In this document: one piece after another, positions 5,446 through 6,045 of the stretch | How positions within the stretch are numbered: position 1 is the first letter of the stretch | How the letters are laid out: each line of letters begins with the position of its first letter | Source of the DNA: Collinsella sp. | GTDB taxonomy: Bacteria > Actinomycetota > Coriobacteriia > Coriobacteriales > Coriobacteriaceae | Assembly: GCA_019414545.1 (NCBI GenBank) | Contig: DXLV01000066.1 | Span: 1 to 6,045, forward strand | Length of the DNA: 6,045 nt | Direction: 5' to 3' | The notes under the pieces: model-generated | What the model was told of the DNA's origin: nothing | What the model saw: the letters and a program-made list of their open reading frames with translations, nothing else | Database searches by the model: none | Position numbers and translations under genes: made by a program

Positions 5446-6045
5446 ATGTTCGGCAATCCCTCGTATCCTACGTATCAGGCCTTTTTGGGACTTGGCATCG
5501 CTGCCGCCATTGCGTTGCTGCTTATGCCGTGGTGGATCAAGCTGCTGAAGGTCGAGGGTATCGGCCAACAGGTCCGAGCCGACGGCCCCAAGCGTCATTT
5601 GATTAAACAGGGCACGCCCACCATGGGCGGCGTCATCATCCTTGTCGCGATCTCGCTGACCTGCCTGCTGATGGGCAAGCTCACCATCGAGCTCGTGCTC
5701 GTGCTGCTTGCCACGCTGGCCACCGGCGTTCTGGGCCTCATCGACGACCTGACCTCCGTCACGCATGGTCGCTCGCTCGGTCTGACGCCTCACGCCAAGA
5801 TGATCGGTCTGACCATCATCTGCGTCACCTTTACCGTGCTCGCCGTCAATTGGTGCGGCGTCGCCCCCGAGATTCGTTTTCCCGGCGGCCTGACGATTGA
5901 CCTCGGTGTTCTTTCGACCACCATCTGCGGCCTTTCGTTCCCGTGGCTCTACATCGTATTTTGCTGGCTGATGATCGCTGGTCTTTCCAATGCCGTGAAC
6001 CTGACCGATGGTCTGGACGGTCTTGCCGGCGGCACTTCCATGATC
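5446..6045 (+). CDS. mraY: MraY, phospho-MurNAc-pentapeptide transferase (3' truncated by window)
   Basis: MraY is the multi-pass membrane enzyme that transfers phospho-MurNAc-pentapeptide from UDP to undecaprenyl phosphate, making lipid I. The frame is open from ATG 5446 to the last base, giving 200 residues of a family that usually has 320-370, so the C-terminal third or more is missing, including the expected downstream histidine motif. Visible signatures are GQQVRADGPKRHLIKQ (40-55) continuing into GTPTMGG (56-62), the Mg-binding pair GLIDD (97-101; D100, D101), HGRSLGLTPHAKM (107-119) and NAVNLTDGLDGLAGG (182-196; D188, D191). Hydrophobic spans fall at about 12-31, 60-77, 81-99, 119-136 and 164-182. 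It starts three bases after murF, the normal neighbour order. The sequence has no frameshift or missing motif in the visible part. Confidence 0.95.
   Translation, partial: MFGNPSYPTYQAFLGLGIAAAIALLLMPWWIKLLKVEGIGQQVRADGPKRHLIKQGTPTMGGVIILVAISLTCLLMGKLTIELVLVLLATLATGVLGLIDDLTSVTHGRSLGLTPHAKMIGLTIICVTFTVLAVNWCGVAPEIRFPGGLTIDLGVLSTTICGLSFPWLYIVFCWLMIAGLSNAVNLTDGLDGLAGGTSMI

Noticed and set aside
3895..5793. 632-codon open frame on the minus strand, antisense to murF and the start of mraY
   Set aside because: The + strand genes carry complete family motifs. The antisense product is rich in His, Arg, Gln, Ala and Asp with no recognisable domain, as expected when a GC-rich gene is read backwards with few stop codons.

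Overview
This window is an ordinary stretch of a bacterial division and cell wall (dcw) gene cluster. All genes are on the + strand, in the order mraZ, rsmH (mraW), an ftsL-like gene, ftsI (class B penicillin-binding protein), murF, and the first 200 codons of mraY, which runs off the right edge. The sequence is GC-rich (about 60% by eye), with strong G/C preference at third codon positions. The ftsI product has a long Arg/Gly-rich cytoplasmic tail, as in many Actinobacteria, and murE is missing from its usual place between ftsI and murF. Together these suggest a member of the Actinobacteria, perhaps a Coriobacteriia gut organism of the Collinsella type. That placement is inference, not proof.

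Layout: bases 1-25 hold only the Shine-Dalgarno sequence of mraZ; the main promoter, if it lies upstream, is outside the window. mraZ (26-460) and rsmH (481-1446) are 20 bases apart. A 90-base gap (1447-1536) precedes the ftsL-like gene (1537-2007), which is followed 17 bases later by ftsI (2025-3890). A 127-base gap (3891-4017), with a -10-like hexamer and a strong ribosome binding site, precedes murF (4018-5442). mraY starts three bases after the murF stop (5446 onward). No rRNA, tRNA, CRISPR array, insertion sequence or convincing intrinsic terminator is visible.

How the genes work together: MraZ is the DNA-binding regulator usually found first in this cluster, and RsmH methylates 16S rRNA. 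The FtsL-like protein and FtsI belong to the septal peptidoglycan synthesis machine. MurF completes the UDP-MurNAc-pentapeptide precursor, and MraY moves it onto the lipid carrier, so the window spans precursor supply and septal crosslinking.

I found no previously undescribed system. The points worth a second look are the missing murE, the structured murF leader, the Arg/Gly-rich FtsI tail with a short DNA repeat and hairpin in its coding sequence, the divergent FtsL-like protein, and the uncertain rsmH start.
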